64,000 nucleotides of DNA from Gavia stellata (Eukaryota; Chordata; Aves; Gaviiformes; Gaviidae). The stretch spans positions 4,514,034 to 4,578,033 of the forward strand of contig NC_082618.1 of the NCBI RefSeq assembly GCF_030936135.1, given 5' to 3'. This document shows, piece by piece, positions 59,674 to 64,000 of the stretch (positions are counted from its first letter, which is position 1; every line of letters begins with the position of its first letter). A model generated the notes under the pieces. The model ran no database searches, was not told where the DNA came from, and saw nothing but the letters and a program-made list of their open reading frames with translations. The translations under genes and the position numbers were made by a program.

Positions 59674-59791
59674 CGCTCCCCCGCCGCGGGGCACGCCGGG
59701 AAATGTAGTCCCGGCGCGGAGGGGGCGCGGCCCGGCCGATTGGCGGCGCGGGCGGTTGACGCCGGGGTCGCGCGGAAGCTGCGCGGCGGCG
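59674..59791. promoter_or_regulatory. Bidirectional promoter of RPAIN and NUP88
   Basis: Only 118 bp separate the two start codons, within a CpG island spanning roughly 59.1-60.2 kb. On the minus strand GGACTACATTTCCCGGCGTG (59711-59692) is a very good ZNF143/THAP11-type site, and a CCAAT box (plus ATTGG, 59739-59743) lies between it and NUP88. There is no TATA box. Both transcripts must start inside or next to this short block. Confidence 0.8.
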
Positions 59792-62700
59792 ATGGCGGCC
59801 GAGTGGGGCCCGGCGGAGCAGTGGCGCGCGGCCCTCCCGCAGCACGCGGTGCTGAGCCGCCTCCGCGAGCGCGCCCCCGCTCCCGCCCCCGCCGCGCGGC
59901 CGCCGCTCATCCGCAACCTCCTCTTCGGCCTCGACGGCGACCTCTTCCTCTGGGACGGCGAGCGCAGCGCCCTCCACACCATCGGCCTCCGCCGCCTCGG
60001 CGGGCCCGACTCCGCCGGGCTCGGCCGCTACCAGGTGGGGCCCGGCGCTGAGGGGGCTCCGTGAGGGGCCGGCGGGCGGTTACGAGGGGACCGTTACCGG
60101 AGGGGGGGTCGTGACGGGGAGGGGGGCCGGTCCCTGAGGGCCCCCGGCGGGGCAGTCGCCCTCCAGCCCGCTGTCGGTGGGTCTTTCCTCAGGGAAACCC
60201 GTCGGCTTTGTGCTCGGCCGTGGCTGGAGGCACGATTTTCCCTCGTTCTGCCGTTGTACAAATCGCCGGCCGAAGTAAAGACGCGCCGTACTTCGTGAGT
60301 GCTTTTGATGGCTTGTGCTTAACCGTAATATTTGTGTTTTCAGACCCTTATCTGCATAAACCCACCCCTTTTTGAGGTTTATCAGACGCTGTTAAGCCCC
60401 ACGCAGCATCATGTGGCGCTCATCGGTACGAAGGGGCTCATGGTGCTGGAGCTGCCCAAGCGCTGGGGGAAGAATTCGGAGTTTGAAGGTGGGAAATCCA
60501 CGGTGAACTGTAGGTGGGTGAGACCTCAGGCGGTTAACGACATCCTTCTCCTGCCCTCGTTCCTCGACAGCCTCTCCTCTCTCGGGGCCACACAGATGTA
60601 GAGGACATTGGTTGTATTGACAATCTCAAATTAAGTTATTTTGGCTCAGGGACTTGCTGATCGTCAGGTTCCCCAAATAAATGACCTTCTAAACTTGTTG
60701 CACGTGCTGAGGAGCAAGGTGCTTCCCTGTAGTATGCTGTAGCCTTCCTGGGGGTCTTTTAGCTGTGGTAGCTAAAAGCACATGTCCGTATGGAAATAAC
60801 AAAGGGCTTCGAGTTAAAGCTGTCCCTCCAACTTCAAGAATAGTACAGCTAATGGCTTTGAAACTTTTTAATTGTGTTTCTAGCTCCTCTTGCCCCCGCT
60901 TCCCTTTAGAAGTAAGTTCTGTGTTTCTTGTAACAGTGCGTATTTCTGCTCTGTATTTCAGCACTATTCCTATTGCGGAAAGGTTCTTCACAAGCTCAAC
61001 ATCTCTGACTTTAAAGCATGCTGCCTGGTATCCCTGTGAGACATTAGAGCCCCATATTGTGCTCTTGACTTCAGACAACACTATAAGGTAAAACCTGTTT
61101 GTAGTTAATTATCTAAGTATTTTTTTTGTCATAGCCAGTCTGATTTTCCGCTAGATATTTGTGTGCTGCCATTCTTACCAGGATTATCAATAAAAAATAG
61201 GATGGGAGAAACTTTAGACTGATACCAGCTGATGTTCCTGCATCAGCAGGGATTTGTGCAACGCTGCCAGCTGAATGAACACTGCTGCTGTTTCTTCCCT
61301 CTAGGTTTTACAGTCTGAAGGTACCTCAGACACCCGTCAAAGTGATTGCTCTTTCAGACACTGAGGAGGAGACTCTTACAATCAAAAAAGGGTTTGTGTG
61401 GCTTCTTGAATTTTGAAATGCTTTCGACAGAATAAGCTCTGTATTCTCAGTTGTGTTTTTAATGAAAAGGTGATAAATGTACCTGAAAATCTGATGTGAT
61501 CTTTTTTCATGGACTTCTTCAGTGCTAGGACTTCTTCCTAGCACAGTAACTGCACTTTTTTTTTCCTTCTAAAAGAAAGTGGTAACAAACTGTACAGTCA
61601 AGTGTTTGTCAGAACAGTCATTTGAAAAATACACATTGTCTTTAAGATGGGGTTAAGAAGGGCTTTTTGAGTGGGGAATGCAGAAAACAGATGATCTTTT
61701 TATTTCCCTTTTGGCCTAGTTGGTAAGGAAAAACTTGAGGGTCTCTACTCAAGTCACAGACTGATGCCCTGCAGAGGAAATACCAGTACGCCCTCCTCTT
61801 TTGTCCTGTGAAACTGGGCTGGTTGGTGGGTGATTGCAGAAATGAGGTACCATAAGAAGGATGTTATTTGCAGGCTTTTGCTGCTGAAAATAGCCTGTGT
61901 CAAAGGACTGATGGACAGGTGGTTTGCAGTAATTTGTCAGCACGTACCTAGTTAAACACTTGTGTTCTCACAGTCACTGCTGACTTCAGGTCTTGTTCTG
62001 ATTTGTCCCTAGGAGAGCCTATACGGCATCGCTGGGAGAGACCGCGGTGGCGTTTGACTTTGGCCCGCTAGTGCCAGTCCCAACGAACATTCTTGGACAG
62101 CGAGGGAGTGAAGAAGTGTTGGCCTACCCACTTTACATTTTATATGAAAATGGAGAGACATTCCTCACATATATCAGCCTGCTACAGAGGTAGAATCGCA
62201 TTCATCCTCGGGTTTCATGGGGCGCTTCTGTGTTTGTACAATGTTATTAGGGTTGGAGAGCCATCTTTCAGTTTGGCTGGGACTCTGTAACGGAGGCTGG
62301 GCTGAGTTTTATTGTATTGCAGCTGGTTTTATCTCTTTGTGGCAGTGCTAATAGACTGAAATCCAAGAATAGTGTGTCATCCTTTTTCATCCAGATGTTA
62401 AGAGTGCGGTTTGCACTGCTGAGAATCCACTGTCTACTGTTTACAATCAGAAATTTGAAATGAAGACACTGGACTGTTAAAAGATCAGTAGGCCTAAGGC
62501 TGTTTGTTAGGTGTGTTTTGTGGCCTTCAGTTCACAGTGCAGACATTCTTAGCTTTGGATGAGGCTGAAGGAGCCAGTGGCATCTTAGGACAAGAAATAT
62601 TTTAAGGTCTTAGAGGGTTTGCAGGCATGTTCCATAATGAAAGGTCAAGAATATGAATCAAGAATAAAAACACGATAAAAGAAAAAATCGCTTCAGAAAA

Positions 62701-64000
62701 CTGAGAAGATGGTGGAAAACTTACAAGTTAGGTCTAGTGTAACTCAGTATTAAAATGCATAGTATTGAGGTTAGAAACAGTACTGTTTGCCCCTGCATGA
62801 GAAATGATGCAGCTTTGAGCAGATTCTGTCTGTAGGCAATGAAATAGGCTTAGTCCTTCAAAAGTTCTACCTAGAGAAATGCCAGGCCACAAAATGCTGC
62901 TTCTAAAGTGCTTTATTAAGCAAGAAAACCATTAAATGATAAAGATAATTAACTTGAGCTTTCCGTGGGTACTTTGTGTTCTTGTACGAAAATGTTTCCT
63001 CTTGGATTTGTTGAAATGTGGCTTGGTTGCTTTCAAAGCACTAGAAGTTATTATTGGGCTCCAGTTTCTTTTGTGAGCTCTCCACCAAGCAGGTGTAGTG
63101 CAGACTCTTAATCTGCAGAAATCTGGGTTGCTTCTGTCTAATGGAAATTAACCAGAACTCCAAACCATTGGGTTTTGGGTGGTTTTTTTTTTTAGTCATC
63201 TTTATTTTGTCGTTATTGTCCAGCAAGCTCCAGCAGGCAGCTATGGGGAACTCCCCCTCCACGCCTTGTGTTGTGAACACATCTTCTTTATTCCAGCACT
63301 GGAAATCTTGGCAAGCTGCTCGGCCCTCTGCCCATGCACCCTGCTGCAGAAGATAACTATGGCTATGATGCCTGTGCTGTCCTTTGCCTGCCTTGTGTTC
63401 CAAACATCCTGGTGATTGCCACTGAGTCGGGAATGCTTTATCACTGCGTGGTACTGGATGGAGAGGAGTATGATGAGCAGGTACTTTGTCTTGGGTTTTT
63501 CTGTATGTGTTTTTGTTTCTTTAGTCAAAGTTCCTGGCTGCAAGGTGGCAGGATGCCTGGAAGTGAATGCCAAGTGCCAAAGCTGTGTTCTTGTATAATG
63601 AGGTAGTGAGTCTTCCTCCGACTCCAGCCAGTCCTGTGATTCTCTGGTGATTTTATTTTACATGTCAGTTCTGTGTATCCTGTAGGTATATCAGGTTTTG
63701 ATCAAACTTACTATGAACTATTTTAAAGAGGATCTTCCAAAAAGAAACCATGTTTCTGAGACACTTATTTTTGAGTAAAAAAAAAAAAAGACTTGAACTA
63801 CTTTCCCTAACAATTAATACTCTTGCCTATGTTATGTAACTCTTCCTTGATGTTGTTTGTGTTGGCATTTCTATTTAAATGATGTCTGACAGAAGAATTC
63901 AATGCTCTTTACAGTCAGAAAAGTCATGGGACCCAAGATCTGATCTTATTCCTTCCCTGTACGTGTTTGAATGTGTTGAGCTGGAACTTGCACTGAAACT
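59792..64000 (+). CDS. NUP88: Nucleoporin NUP88, N-terminal exons (3' partial)
   Basis: Coding exons: 59792-60034, 60344-60513, 60962-61087, 61305-61391, 62013-62189, 63297-63480 and 63915 to the window end, about 358 codons in frame. NUP88 sits on the cytoplasmic face of the nuclear pore with NUP214 and NUP62, binds NUP98, and tunes CRM1-dependent export. The part seen is the N-terminal beta-propeller: [124 protein letters not shown] and [13 protein letters not shown]. These are near-identical to human. The first 40 residues are divergent and Ala/Pro-rich. The start ATG follows gcggcg; 12 open codons precede it but are not conserved. The C-terminal coiled coil lies beyond the window. Confidence 0.97.

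Noticed and set aside
59090-59977. 295-codon minus-strand frame spanning RPAIN exons 1-2 and NUP88 exon 1
   Set aside because: It runs through the shared CpG island and ignores the RPAIN splice sites that give a conserved protein.

Overview
The window is vertebrate nuclear DNA, almost certainly from a bird. Genes are multi-exon with GT-AG introns, CpG-island promoters and AATAAA 3' ends. Two copies of the avian LINE CR1 are present, as is an old MIR-type SINE. Introns are short and the GC content is patchy, as on an avian microchromosome. Species cannot be fixed from the sequence. Seven protein-coding genes are supported exon by exon; the first and last run off the ends.

Layout: (1) 1-13255 (+), the last four coding exons of CAMKK1, with a large intron and a 3' UTR that probably ends near 14785. 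(2) 14.8-25.6 kb, GC-rich DNA with no supportable gene, but with an AT-rich 3'-end-like island at 19.5-19.87 kb. (3) 25.6-27.9 kb (-), MIS12 with a long AT-rich 3' UTR. (4) 27.9-28.5 kb, a CpG-rich head-to-head promoter. (5) 28.5-35.0 kb (+), DERL2, with two consecutive introns of U12 (minor spliceosome) type, one holding a retroviral LTR. (6) 36.6-49.5 kb (+), DHX33, 12 coding exons. (7) 50.4-55.4 kb (+), C1QBP, 6 coding exons. (8) 55.85-56.46 kb, a CR1 LINE fragment between two convergent genes. (9) 56.5-59.7 kb (-), RPAIN, 7 coding exons. (10) 59.8-64.0 kb (+), NUP88, first 7 exons, sharing a 118-bp promoter with RPAIN.

The genes are housekeeping functions: calcium-kinase signalling (CAMKK1), kinetochore (MIS12), ER-associated degradation (DERL2), rRNA synthesis and RNA sensing (DHX33), mitochondrial matrix (C1QBP), nuclear import of RPA (RPAIN) and the nuclear pore (NUP88). 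MIS12 to NUP88 keeps the order known from human 17p13.2. From memory, CAMKK1 is about 1.5 Mb away in human, so the CAMKK1-MIS12 junction is a likely rearrangement point.

No new gene system was found. The best items for follow-up are the paired U12-type introns in DERL2, the LTR lying almost against one of their branch sites, the shared ZNF143/THAP11-type promoter motif, the CAMKK1-MIS12 junction with its orphan 3'-end-like island, and a candidate frame-shifting cassette exon in CAMKK1.
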